Shown here: positions 31,110-41,977 of the stretch, piece after piece | Layout of the letters: each line of letters starts with the position of its first letter | How positions within the stretch are numbered: the stretch's first letter is position 1 | NCBI GenBank assembly: GCA_027924585.1 | Contig: BSBM01000994.1 | Coordinates: 11,415,001 to 11,479,000 of the forward strand | Origin: Larix kaempferi | Lineage: Eukaryota > Streptophyta > Pinopsida > Pinales > Pinaceae | Direction: 5' to 3' | DNA: 64,000 nucleotides | Position numbers and translations under genes: made by a program | The notes under the pieces: generated by a model | What the model saw: only the letters and a program-made list of their open reading frames with translations | Database searches by the model: none | Told to the model about the DNA's origin: nothing

Positions 31110-32789
31110 AAACTAAATACAAGGCTTGAATTTCCTTAATCTGACACCTTGAGTCCGAGGACTCGGAGGAGACAGATTCAAGGGAATGAACTCTGCTCTC
31201 TTACCTTTACCTGATGAAGAAGATGAAAACCCATACAACAAAGAATTGCAAAATGAGGACACCTTGGGCTTAACCCTCACTGATGAACCAGCATTAGTCA
31301 AAAAATTCCTGGAAGAAGAAAACACCACGCCATGAAATGAATGAATGCCCAAGATTGACTGCTGCTCCAAAGAGGTAACCGTGCCCCACGCTGGAAATGA
31401 AATCGGATCCAAGAAAGGAGGAAAACCGTGTCCTTGAAGCAAATTGGAAATAGACTGCCACTGGTCCAAAAACCAAGCACTGAATGAGTGAGAGACAGAT
31501 TATAAGACGTATAAGGGGCCTACTCAATTTCCCCGACAGTCTAGAGGAAGACTCCTTTTGGGAAACCCTCAATAGGATGGATTGCACCACCCCTCGAAGA
31601 CTGAACCAAAGAAACAAAGTTTGGGTTTTGCTGCTTCGAACCCATCACCAAACTCCAGGCATCCTACCGGATTTTCAACAAAACCAGAAGATTGTGTAGG
31701 TACCAAGAGCAATACCAGACAATGTGAAGCCCCTATAGTTGCCAACTGCTCCACAATCTCACCAGACTGCAAATTTGACAAACAAGCTGGAGCCTATGAA
31801 ATCCTATCCGAAGGATGCAAAAACAGTAGAAGGGAAATACTCTACAAAAGGTAACCTAATCTGTCAATAACTGGGGTATTTACCGTGGGGATGAGAAGTT
31901 CCACTACACCCTCAGAAATAGGGATGATGTCTTTCTAGACAAAGCCTCACCCAGATCTGGACTATCTCTGCCTTTAGATCCAGCAGAACGCCCCACCATC
32001 TGAGACACTAATGGAACAAACTTCGTAGCATAGGAGAAGGAGAACCTCTCTTAGAAACTGACATAGAGCCTTCATAGAGGAGGAAGATGTAGAACTACTA
32101 CTCTATTTTTTGAATGTGACGTCCCTCCTGGGGCAGTCTTGAAGAATATTTTCATCTTTATGGTAGAATCTTCAGCAAAAGGGAATCTTCTCATTTTCCA
32201 GTTGAATCCATTTTTGTTCTCCACATGCTAGGGATATTTTGTCTGGAACCCCTCCATTCATATGCAAAAGAACTAAAATATGAGGCACTTCTTCTCTGTT
32301 TAGTGTTTCCTAGGAGGCTCTCTGAAACTCACCCAGGGAATCCCTAGTGGCCCCCAAAACCTTTAAACAACAAAGAAGGGAAGGCAGACCTGCCAAACGA
32401 ATCCATAATAACAGATGCTCTCTGCAAGCATACGAAGAGTAAAAGTTCTCTAACCAAGGAAAAATAACAAGACACACATCACCGTAGCACCAAGGACCTA
32501 TAGTTAAGACAGCTTCACAATCCTCTACGCAATCGAATATGAAGAAGAAAAAACATCTTCAAAGGAAAAAAAATTACTTCCCAGAAAGTGAATGCCCGCA
32601 AACCTCATCGAGCCAAAGATGCAGCTTGGAGGATGTTGGCTTATGCCCACAGAAGTAACCATATAAAACTCTATCTCTCATCAATTCCATGCCCTCCAGA
32701 ATCCTTTCAAAAGTAAAATCAATCAATTGCTCACCTGCCCTGATCTCATTACTATGCTTCTTGCACATTTGGGATGGATCATAATCCAC
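31110..32789 (-). pseudogene. L1 LINE ORF1 relic
   Basis: Minus-strand translation in several frames gives the standard plant L1 ORF1 order. There is a DUF4283-like start (YGYFCGHKPTSSKLHLWLDE near 32600), then GPWCYGDVCLVIFPWLENF near 32470, LLLWIRLAGLPSL near 32400 and GEQKWIQLENEKIPFC near 32200. A damaged CCHC knuckle follows (HKDENILQDCP, with a stop and a C-to-Y change) near 32150. Below 32100 it becomes an unassignable Ser-rich tail. It runs opposite to the captured gene fragments and is far more decayed than the LINE at 51-57 kb. Confidence 0.7.
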
Positions 32790-33029
32790 ATGATTCCCCT
32801 ACGGTCTGTTGGCTATCTCACAACCAGCTACCATTGCCACCACATCGCATCTAGAAACCCTAATTGCTGCTACCTTGCTAGAATCATTTCCACTCTCACC
32901 CATTGTGCTCATTCAACAACCATTGATAAGTAATTTGCTAAACCAGAATCTGCAAAATGTATTTTGCCTCTTGCATTTGAGTTTTTAAAACTTATGCGTA
33001 GTAATGTTCCTCTTGTTATTTATGTACAG

Positions 33030-33590
33030 GTTCGTGTTTCTGCAGTTCTTACCAATGACCCTTATATGCTCAATCTTGATTGTGACCATTATATAAACAA
33101 CAGCAAGGCCCTTCGTGAGGCCATGTGTTTTATGATGGATCCTACTCTTGGGAAGAAGGTCTGTTATGTTTACTTCCCTCAGAGATTTGATGGCATTGAC
33201 AGAAATGATCGATATGCTAATCACAATACATATTTTTTTATGTGAGTGTTGATCAAATTTCCTTGTTACGGACTTGCATTGGCACATGCCACTTTATGTG
33301 CTTTTGAATCTAAAATATTGTACTGGATTTTTGGTATATCAACTTGAAGGGTTTGGATGGGATCCAGGGGCCTGTTTATGTGGGTATAGGGTGTGTTTTC
33401 AATAGGCAAGCCCTCTATGGTTATGAGCCTCCTCACAGACGTAAGATCCATATATCAAGGTGTTGTGGACCTAAAAAGAAGAGCATAAAAGCAAACAAGA
33501 AGTACATTGACACAAAAAAATTAGACATCCCAACTAACTCAACTGTCCCCATATTCAGTCTGGATGACATTGAAGAAGGGGGCGTGGAAG
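33030..33590 (+). pseudogene. CesA: Cellulose synthase (CesA) fragment, two exons
   Basis: Exon 33030-33241 follows a TGTACAG acceptor and reads [20 protein letters not shown] into [18 protein letters not shown], the CesA region with the conserved DCD substrate-binding motif. It continues through [20 protein letters not shown] and ends at a GTGAGT donor. The next exon, 33338-33590, reads [20 protein letters not shown] into [12 protein letters not shown], then the Lys-rich class region, and ends at GAAG|GTAAGT. CesA polymerises glucan at the plasma membrane. This is a fragment: the base before the last exon-1 codon is lost (frameshift), and the acceptor before ATCAAC reads GGTAT instead of an AG. 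No N- or C-terminal exons are present, and no QxxRW motif is seen. Confidence 0.9.
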
Positions 33591-33619
33591 GTAAGTGCCA
33601 ATTTCCAAACAGTTTACTA

Positions 33620-35956
33620 AGCTACTAAATGTCACATTTTTATATTGGCCTCTTTATATCTATCCACAAACCATATGATATGTTTCTTCCAATGAAATAA
33701 ATATGATGTTTGGAGATAATGAGTTCAACTACAAAGTACTTTGGGGATGGCAATTGCTTCTAAAGCACCAAATCTCACCAAGTCCAAAAATGTAATAATA
33801 TATACTCTTTTCATGTAGATTTTGTGCTTCAATTAAGATATTTTTAGCAGTGCCTATTTTTGGGCAATACTATTTTTATAAAGTGGCACCATTGAAGGTA
33901 TTTTGATATTTGATCTCATTTGGTGAACTTACAATTTTTAGTGGGTTTCTATTTTTAGCCAGTACTGTTCCAAGCAATGTTGTGTATAGCAAGCATCCTG
34001 CATGTATCTAGTTTTGGTGGCAAAGCTTCATTTAAATGTTCCCTATTTTTAGGAAAGCACTGCTATTTTTAGCAAGTGTGGGTATGTGAGGTACTAATGC
34101 AAAATCTATATTTTGAATTGAGATGACATTTTTACGATTTTTTGTCACATTCACTGTTTTTAGCAATGACCAATTTTAGCAGGTGTAGATTTATAGGTTT
34201 CCATGTATGATTGATATCTCTATTTTCCTTTCCCTCGAACATGACTTCAATCACTTTTTAGATCATTTGCTATTTCAGGAGGGATAGCATGTAGTTGAAT
34301 CAGCTGAGGTAGTGGATAATGTTTACCTACAAGTGATGGTTGTCTTGACCTGATAGAATAGGTGGATCGACATAGTTGATCATATATTTTCAAGATAAAT
34401 AATCTTATCTTGTTTAATTATAAATAACGCTATTCTGGAAAAATAACGTATTTACTGTTCATGCAGAGTCGAACACTCCACTTTGGAAATATATTTTCTA
34501 TAAAATATTCCTCTTATCCATGCAAGTTGACCACATCCAATTTACCTTGTGTGGAACTTATCTTGTTCATTTGAGCTCACAAAGTGTGCATCCTTGAGAA
34601 AGAATTTAGTTCATCTCATTTATTCATTATTCATTTTATTCTTGGAAAGAAGGGCACACCACTTGAGAAGATTTCTTTCTTTTTTAGTTAGTCAATTCAT
34701 GCACTTAAGACTGGTATTGTTGGAGTTCATTTTAGTTATATCTTATCTTATCTAGATTGGATCTATATATGTTACAAAAAATGCCTATTTTGGCCATGTC
34801 CTAGTCTCCAGAATGCCTAGAAGCACAGTAACTAGGATGAAACACAATGGAAATGCCACTCACTATATTGTATAGTGTATTGTGTTTCTCAATTTGGAAG
34901 TGATGTACGATATGGCCAGTGATGTTTTTATAATTTTTTTGCTAGTTTAGACTGTGTTTTGGGAATTTTTTGCTTGTTTTTGGACCCACCCATGAGGTGG
35001 ATGGGACCCATAGGAAAATATCACCCTGTATATGCCATTGATCCTTTAAACAAAAAAAAGATATGGGATTGAACTTTGAGGAATTTTTCACCTTGGTAAT
35101 TACTAGTAATACTAAAATTTTAAAGTAGAAGGATAGGAAAGGAAAGATAAAGGAGAATGTCAAATTTTTATTATATGTTTAGAATTACCATTAATTGCTC
35201 TAGGATGAATGAGACTAGTTCCAAGTTCCAACCTCATTAACTTTCATATGGAGAAACTAGAAACTAGAATTTCATATCCCATTCGGAATTCAACAGACTT
35301 AACAGTTTTCAAGATTTCAGGGTTGGTAGGATTGCAATGTTTCCACTGGATTCTATCATGTCTAAGGGTATAGGATTGACATCAATAAGACCACTAAGCT
35401 ATGGGATTTTTCATCAGTAATCATCTACGAGTGTTAATATACACATGGGTTTCCTTCTAAACTATAAATTATGTTTATCATTCTTATTTTCTTGAAAGAT
35501 AATGTGTTATTTAAAAAATCTATATACCCACTCTTAGTGTTCGAGCTAGGAATCCATGCACTCACTCTTAGCTGTATTTTGGGCTGACTATATTCAAGTA
35601 AGGTATTTATAAACCCATTAGATGTATTTGAGTTAAGTACCCATAGACCAACTCTCAACTATATTTGAGCTTAATACCATCCTCACTTTTTGATGTATTC
35701 GAGTTAGGTACATACAAATATTTTCTCAGTGGTATCCTTGGTTAAAATTATTTACTATCGTTTTTTATTAAGTTGGTTTGAATACCAAGTGAAAGAAGCT
35801 TCCATCTCATGGTTATTTTTCTATTTCAACTATTATTTATATATTTAAATTAAGTTTGTAACACCAACACCAATATAAAGGGCTTTGCTACAATTTTTCT
35901 AAATGTTCTGATAGACTTGTTATCTTATCCACTTTGTTTTTTATTCATTTTGGCAG
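33620..35956. other. Non-coding CACTA interior
   Basis: I see no exon with family homology between the CesA and EMB8-like fragments. Several sentences of TTTTTAGCA(A/G)TG-type sequence recur loosely between 33840 and 34180. This may be captured intron sequence. Confidence 0.4.
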
Positions 35957-36079
35957 TCATATATCTTTTACAATGTTGGGTGGACAGAATATTTTTGGAG
36001 GGTTATTTCTTATGTGCATCACAGACATCCTAAAGAACCTTTGTTGGGAGTTGGGACAAGTATTGGTGCAAATATATTG
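35957..36079 (+). pseudogene. EMB8-like alpha/beta hydrolase fragment, exon A
   Basis: This 41-codon exon lies between a TTTTGGCAG acceptor and a GT donor at 36080. It reads FYNVGWTEYFWRVISYVHHR, then PKEPLLGVGTSIGANIL. GTSIG is the nucleophile elbow (GxSxG) of alpha/beta hydrolases, and the surrounding words match plant EMB8-like (ABHD1/3-type) proteins. It has no internal stop. It ends in phase 0 and continues in frame with the exon at 38594, but FIGL1 sequence lies between them. Confidence 0.65.
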
Positions 36080-36230
36080 GTATTCTTGTCTCTATTATAA
36101 ACCTTCCCATATTTAGCCATGTATGTAATGTGATATAATGTGTAAATGTGGAGAATTACCAGTTAGAAATTTCCTTAAATATGTCAAGTTGATCTTGAAC
36201 TTCATTCAATTGTTTGACTAATGTCTACAA

Positions 36231-36246
36231 TGTGTGTGTGTGTGTG
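36231..36246 (+). repeat. (TG)n microsatellite
   Basis: Eight TG dinucleotides in a row. Confidence 0.9.
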
Positions 36247-36293
36247 GAGTCAGAATTTCAACCTGTGTGTTATATTGGAGCTAACCTGTGAGT

Positions 36294-36638
36294 TTATGAC
36301 CTAGTTTTCCTTTCCCATTCAAGAATTTCAAGGTTGTAATAAGATTTATCTAGTATGAACCGCACTTTAATAAAACTGGCTAGGTTAGTTTGAAGGATTC
36401 TTGCAAGTGTATTCTTGATATGATTAGCTAGAACATTAGCTAATACTTGCACACATTTAGCAATGTAATTAACCTCCAGCTGCCTACCCAATGTGTATTT
36501 TTTCGTCTCTTCAGTAATTAGCATAATCAAACCTTTATTCACATGCTCCCTAGTGTGCCTTGGTTGAAACGCCTCTTGACACATCCATAAAAGACATCTC
36601 CAATCAAAATCACATGGCCATGTAAAATTCAATTCCAT
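36294..36638 (-). pseudogene. LINE reverse transcriptase relic
   Basis: A 114-residue minus-strand frame contains CQEAFQPRHTREHVNKGLIM and LANVLANHIKNTLARILQTN followed by FIKVRFILDKSYYNLEILEW. These match the early RT region of plant L1 elements (K.LANRL...L..I...Q..F..GR.ILD). The palm aspartates lie beyond the fragment. It sits between exon A of the hydrolase and the FIGL1 fragment, on the opposite strand. Confidence 0.65.
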
Positions 36639-37169
36639 CCAGGCTTAGTGATATACCTTTTAGCCATATTTTTTAGAGCTTGCAACAACTCATGTTTGTC
36701 ACGCAATTGTGACAAGAAGACATGCTCACAAGGATTTTAACAGGAATAAGTTACTAATGAATTTCTTGGCAACATCATGATCAACATCAGTGTCCAGAAC
36801 TTCAATGGTTCTTAAAGTGAGCTAGAAACATGTTTTTCATGGGATCTTGGTCTTTAAAATGACCCCATTATGGTCTTTGAGTATTAAAATCCACTAAATG
36901 GACCATTTTCGCTTTAAATACCGGAAATACATTTTGTAGCCATGTGTCCCTCTTTATCTCAACTAATCTTTATCCTGATTCCAACTTCCTTGATTCTATA
37001 ATCCTCAAAGGCACAAATTCGATTCTCAATACTCCAAATGCAAGTTTGCTTTGTTGGAATAAAATATTCTTCCAAATATTTTTTCTACAATTTATTTTTT
37101 TACACTCTATACATTTTTTTCAATAATATTTGTAGCTATTTACAACTGCAATGCATTATATCAACAGGG

Positions 37170-37967
37170 GAAAAAAGCTGGCCTAAGGAGCTTGACAAAG
37201 TTGCTCGTAGATGTCTATCAAAGCGCCTATACATACCACTACCATCTACAGGTTCAACTTACTGTGGAAATTACTTTCTTTGGTTGTCTTTACATTTTAG
37301 GTGGAAATTACTTTGTTGGGTTGTCTTCACAACTTATATGTATTGCAAACTTGTTTGCAACCAGCTTCCCATTTAAGGAGATGAACTTGAGCTCAATATT
37401 ACTATAGAATCAAGGGCATGGATAGTAAATAATCTGTTGGAGAAGGATGGCTTGTTTACTCTCTCAAAAGCATATATAATATCCATCTATAAGATTACTA
37501 AAGGTGACTTGATTCTTTGAGCTCGAGTATTAATGCTTTTTGTATTTCTTTCCTCCTACCAATGATAACTTGATTGTGCTTGCTTTGTATTGAACTAAAC
37601 ATCCATCTATATTGTTCTACTTGAGCTGGGAAATTCTGGCATTTCATGGTATTCTAGATTAGATATGAAAAATCTTGTCAAGGGTGCCTCAATGGGACCA
37701 CTTAGAGAAGCCTTAAGGAAAGGCATTGACATTTCCAACTTAAAAAATGAGGATATGATCCCAATGATGTTCCGGGTTAGAACGTTTGGAAATGGATTTG
37801 TATGCCCCGCATATTTTTATCTGTCTTGCATTAAGTTTGTTATAGATGTGTTGCTTTGCTTGAAGGATTTTGAGAATGCATTGCAAGAAGTAGGACCTCA
37901 TGTTTCCCAAAATGATCTTGGAATCTATGAAGAGTGGAATCAACAATTTGGTAGCCTTTCAGTGTAG
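37170..37967 (+). pseudogene. FIGL1: FIDGETIN-LIKE 1 AAA-ATPase fragment, last four exons
   Basis: Four exons are visible: 37170-37251 (PKELDKVARRCLSKRLYIPL), 37408-37503 (ESRAWIVNNLLEKDGLFTLS), 37650-37775 (DMKNLVKGASMGPLREALRK, then GIDISNLKNEDM) and 37866-37967 (DFENALQEVGPHVSQNDLGI, then YEEWNQQFGSLSV and stop). Together they are the end of the AAA domain, the lid and the Vps4-type C-terminal helix of FIGL1, a nuclear AAA protein that limits meiotic crossovers. The Walker motifs and everything upstream are missing. Acceptors before exons 1 and 4 look usable, but the one before exon 3 reads ATG instead of AG. The usual N-R-P near the start is changed to S-W-P. The segment sits in the intron-like gap of the EMB8-like fragment, same strand. 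Confidence 0.85.
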
Positions 37968-38593
37968 TTGTCAGACTGGGAAATTGTGTAAGGGGTGGTT
38001 TTCAGTCATTATCATGTAAAAGAGTCTACAATAGCAATTGTTATCCCTTAAATTTGTAATATGGTCGGGCTAACCATGATTTCAAATATATGATTTAATT
38101 GTCATGCTAGTAAGACATATCATTACTAATTCATTATGTATTTTCAAGCTGTTGTTGGGATGGATTTAAAGAATTATTTTTTAGCATCACATATTTTTCT
38201 AAGTTTTAGAAAAGTCTCGCCATGGTTCCTTGAATGGGGACGTTTCCCCTTTTTATTTGGGAGATACTTCATTGTTTAGAGTGAAATAGGTAGCTATAAT
38301 AGAATTGCCATGTTTCAAAAAGATGTAGACTCTCTTGAAGTTGAGGCGAGCATTCCTTACCTATGTAGGGAGGAATAGTTGGTATAATTCTCATTGATTT
38401 GTATAACTTGATGTGTCATTTTTTCTGCAACAATGTAATATGATATGCATTTAAAAAGAAAAGAAAAGAAAAAAAAATGTCACTACAGATATATGTCAAT
38501 ATCAGTGTCAACTTCAAATTGTAATAATTTTTTACAATGTAAACTTTCATGTTTTGATGTATTTGATTACTTAATACTTGCTTTAGTTTTCAG

Positions 38594-38671
38594 GTGAAAT
38601 ATATTGGTGAGGAGGGAGAGAATACTCCACTAGATAGAGTTGCATCCATATGCTTCCCTTGGGACCTTGTG
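38594..38671 (+). pseudogene. EMB8-like alpha/beta hydrolase fragment, exon B
   Basis: This 26-codon exon is bounded by TTTTCAG and GTAAGT. It reads VKYIGEEGENTPLDRVASIC, then FPWDLV, the segment that follows the nucleophile elbow in plant EMB8-like hydrolases. It joins in phase 0 to exon A at 36079. No later exon of this gene is recognised downstream. Confidence 0.65.
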
Positions 38672-39620
38672 GTAAGTTACAATTATATTTTTTCCTGAGC
38701 TAATAATGAAAATTCTTCTGTCTTGAAATGACTATAATCAATTGTTAAGTGTGTTACCACTTAAACTCTCACCCAAGGTGCAAAGTCCTCACCAAGTGAA
38801 ACATCAAATGAATCTTGGTAGAGTCACCAAGCTTGATATATCACAATATTATGGTATGATCAACTACGATATCCTAACCCGAAGATATCTCCATGCCTAT
38901 GTGTTTTGGAATATTATGGTTGTTTGATCCTTCTCTGAAGCCAGCTTTAAACTTGACACAAGAGAATCTTATATGCAAAAAATTGGAAACCCATTCAACA
39001 CTGCTAAACTTTGATGGACCTTGTCTGGTGCCATCAAAAAAGGTATATGCCTGGGACTTATCTATTTCCAGATCATTTGTTTGTGAATCCCTTGCTTAGC
39101 AAGCATTATACAACTTGAAACCACACATCTCATCTCAGAGAAACATTGAAAGGTAGGAAGTTGAAACATGCTTTTCTTCAAAGATTTGGGAATTTGTGGC
39201 TAGCCAGATACCCCATATAATTAAGAAAGGAAAATCTCTATATACCTTTTAACTCTTTTTCATTCCACCATGCTTTCAAACAATATTCCAAAGAATCACT
39301 GGCCCATACATTTTTAACACCTGTAACTTGACCTGCCTCACTCCATATTTTATGTGCAAATGAGTGATAGTTTCTTCCTTCTTCATGCAGAGCATATAAG
39401 TGCCTGGACCTTGTCTCCTTCTTTGTAAAAATTCCAATGTCAAATCCTTATTCATTATTGCTACCCATAAAAAATGTGAGTCTTTTGGGAGCTTTAAACT
39501 TCCAATTCAATTTGAACATGTCCTTTAATATGAACTTAAGCAGTTTTGTGTTTGGAGTTAATTTTATTTTAACAAACTTCATGAGATATTTTTAGGCCAT
39601 TGACACCTAGTTCTTTGTAG
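38672..39620. other. No recognised gene
   Basis: Plus-strand open frames at 38742-39099 (for example KLDISQYYG) have no family I can name. The rest looks intronic. Confidence 0.35.
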
Positions 39621-40850
39621 GTCATGACAACATTTATGCCACTTCCACCTGCAGCAACCTTTCTTGCTTTCCATCCTCAAGATAATAATATCATTGCTAT
39701 TGAAATGGAGGATTCAACAATTTAGATATACAATGTCTGAGTTGATGAGGTGCTACAATAAATTAAATTATAAATTCTATCTAGTCCTCATTGCTATGTT
39801 GACAATCTGGATAAGTTGATTCTGCAAAGTGTAATGATCCCTTCAATTGCCTAATTGTAGGTGAAAACAAAGCTGAAGGGCCACCATAAGAGAATCACTT
39901 GTCTGGCATTTTCTCATTCTCTCAATGTTTTGGTATCTTCTGGGGCTGATGCTCAGGTGTACATCCTATACTTGATAGAAATATCCATGTTATGTCTTCT
40001 TATTTGCATTTGGGTAACATATTGAAGTATAACCTTCCAGTAACTTCACATATCAATCTCTGTATGCAGCTTTGTGTATGGGGTAGAGATGGATGGGATA
40101 AGCGAATGTCAAAGTCTATTCAGTTGCAGGAAGCAAGACCATCTTCAGTTGATGGAGATACTAGAGTATTGTCCCATAATGATCAAGTTCACTTATTGGT
40201 TGTGCATGAGAGCTAGATTGCTATTTATAATGCTTCTAAATTGGATTGCTTGTGCCTTGTAAGCCTGAGTTTTTTATATAACATGTTATAACATGAGAAA
40301 CATATACAGTAAAACTTAGATAAGTGTTCATTGTTTCTTACTTTTTATTGCTGGATAGCAAGATTGATTTTTGTATCATGTTATAACAGAAAGATTGCTA
40401 GGGACACACTAAAGAGCTGATAAAATGATGCATGATTGTTGTCTTCTTTGCAGTGGACACCCCATGATTCGCCGTCTACACCAATTTCAAATGCAACATA
40501 CTCATGTGACAGCCTTCTAGTCTATGCTAGTTTCATGGATGGTGCTGTTGGAGTATTTGATTCAGCTTGAGACCACATTGCCGCGTTGCACCTTCCATAT
40601 ATATACAGTCAGGCTTCAGCAGGTTAGTAGCTTAGATATCTCACAGCAAAATTGAAAACTTCAATGGAATTTCCATATAAGAGCAAAATTATCTAATGGA
40701 TTTGTGTTGGTTTATATGTGTAGTGGAAATGTCTATCCGTTTGTGGTTGCTGCACATCCGTCATAACCTAATCAGTTTTTTGTTGGCTTGACTGATGGAG
40801 GCATTCAAGTGATTGAGCCTCTAGAATGAGAGGGCAAATTGGTTTATTAG
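39621..40850 (+). pseudogene. TPL: TOPLESS-family corepressor fragment, C-terminal WD40 exons
   Basis: Five exons with intact or near-intact splice sites give the C-terminal WD40 blades of TOPLESS/TPR. They are 39621-39749 (FMPLPPAATFLAFHPQDNNI), 39861-39956 (LNVLVSSGADAQ), 40070-40258 (LCVWGRDGWDKR and LVVHES), 40454-40622 (TPISNATYSCDSLLVYASFM) and 40724-about 40850 (FFVGLTDGGIQVIEPLE). TOPLESS proteins are nuclear corepressors for auxin and jasmonate pathways. Stops replace codons in at least four exons (for example after EDSTI, after VVHES and after VFDSA). The N-terminal LisH/CTLH part that binds EAR motifs is absent. Introns are kept, so this was copied from genomic DNA. Confidence 0.9.
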
Positions 40851-41247
40851 ATGTGGATATTTTTTGTACATATATTTTAAATATTCCAAATTTTCTAGTT
40901 CAAGTTTTGGTCCTTTGAAGTTAGGATGGTCATCCAAATATGATTGAATCTATCTGAAGGTTGTGCAATATGTTCATGGAACCTTAGAGAAACATGCACT
41001 TGTGTTCATTTTACAGAGGGTGGCTTGGCCCACATTGGAGGAAGATGAGTTTGGGACACCATTTGCGCATCCTTTGCTTCTATATAAACTGAAATTCTCC
41101 TTTCCATGGCATCATCCACCATTATCTTCAAGTTACTTATGAATTTTCAATCAAATTCAGATATCTTAGCATGACTCTAGATGACTTGGTAGGTAGTTTA
41201 ACAATGGATGCATGCTTGTCATTTCTATAAATTTCTAGGATTTTTGC

Positions 41248-41477
41248 ATTTTGCATCATTCAAGCATACAAAATAATGACTACCAAGTTACTATAGATCC
41301 ATAATGGCTTACCTGGTACTAGTCCTTCAAGTTCTTCAACTACTTTTATTAAGTGCAAAAATATATTTGCACTTAATAAATGCAGTTGAAAGACTTGAAT
41401 GACTAGTACAAGGTAAGCCATTATGGATCTATAGTAACTTGGTAATCATTATTTTGTATGCTTGAATGATGCAAAAT
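41248..41477. repeat. 230 bp near-perfect hairpin
   Basis: Two arms of about 112 bases are inverted copies with 7 mismatches by hand count, around a loop of about 6 bases (AATATA). The outer ends read ATTTTGCATCATTCAAGC and its complement. A transcript would fold into a long double-stranded stem like a foldback MITE or young MIRNA/siRNA locus. No gene or target duplication is evident. Confidence 0.85.
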
Positions 41478-41520
41478 TTGTTTGAATATCATTATTGTCA
41501 AGCAATAACAACTTCTTAAA

Positions 41521-41593
41521 GGGTGCTAGTTCAATGGTAGAGCACCTGCCTAATTATAGGTAGGAGATTGGTGGTTCGATTCCTTCATACCCT
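41521..41593 (+). other. tRNA-like sequence (degenerate)
   Basis: It starts GGGTGCTAGTTCAATGGTAG (like an acceptor and D-arm with A-box) and contains GGTGGTTCGATTCC (T-arm with B-box). The central stem CCTGCCT/AGGTAGG pairs but leaves a loop of the wrong size, and the T-stem and acceptor carry mismatches. It may be a tRNA or organelle tRNA relic or the head of a SINE; no anticodon is assignable. Confidence 0.35.
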
Positions 41594-41594
41594 A

Positions 41595-41977
41595 TCATAA
41601 ATTAGTGACTAAGAAAACGACTAAATTCACATATATACGACTATTAATAGCTAATTTCCAGTATCTTATAGCACGACTAACGTTTAGTCGTATTTAGCTT
41701 AGTCATTAATATGTTATCATCTAGTAGTTTATTTAGTCGTATATTTAGTCATTCATTGTGGCAATCAATGACTAAATCAGTGAGTATCAATGACTAAATC
41801 AATGACTTAATCACTGACTATCAATGACTAAATCAATGACTAATAAGTCAACCAATTAATGACTAGTGAAATACGACTAGAGATAAGATAGTGGAAATCA
41901 GATACTATTAGTCACCGACTCAAAAATAGTCATTTATAGTCAAATTTTAGTCATTAATTTCTCATTTTGTACTAGTG
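41595..41977 (-). repeat. Right TIR and subterminal repeats of the CACTA element
   Basis: More than 20 TGACTAA, CGACTA or TAGTCAT words fill the segment and the TIR ends at 41977. Several units of ATCAATGACTAAATCAATGA form a short tandem run near 41770-41840. Confidence 0.8.

Larger units (their letters stand above)
25652..41977. mobile_element. CACTA-type DNA transposon, 16.3 kb, carrying fragments of several genes, TSD ATA
   Basis: The left end reads CACTAGTACAAAATGAGA from 25652. The right end is its exact 18-base reverse complement ending at 41977, and the similarity extends a further 12 bases at 9 of 12. The three bases before (ATA, 25649-25651) and after (ATA, 41978-41980) match. Together these are the hallmarks of CACTA (En/Spm) elements: CACTA termini and a 3 bp target duplication. 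Both ends carry dense subterminal repeats of TGACTAA and TTAGTCA. I found no transposase. The interior instead holds plus-strand exons of CesA, an EMB8-like hydrolase, FIGL1 and TOPLESS with introns, older LINE relics on the minus strand, a solo LTR and a hairpin. It is probably non-autonomous and moved by a relative. Confidence 0.82.

Noticed and set aside
25652-41977. Helitron as carrier of the gene fragments
   Set aside because: Same-strand multi-gene capture is typical of Helitrons, but the CACTA termini, exact inverted repeats and 3 bp duplication fit CACTA, and I found no CTRR end with a hairpin matching a TC start that would bracket the fragments.
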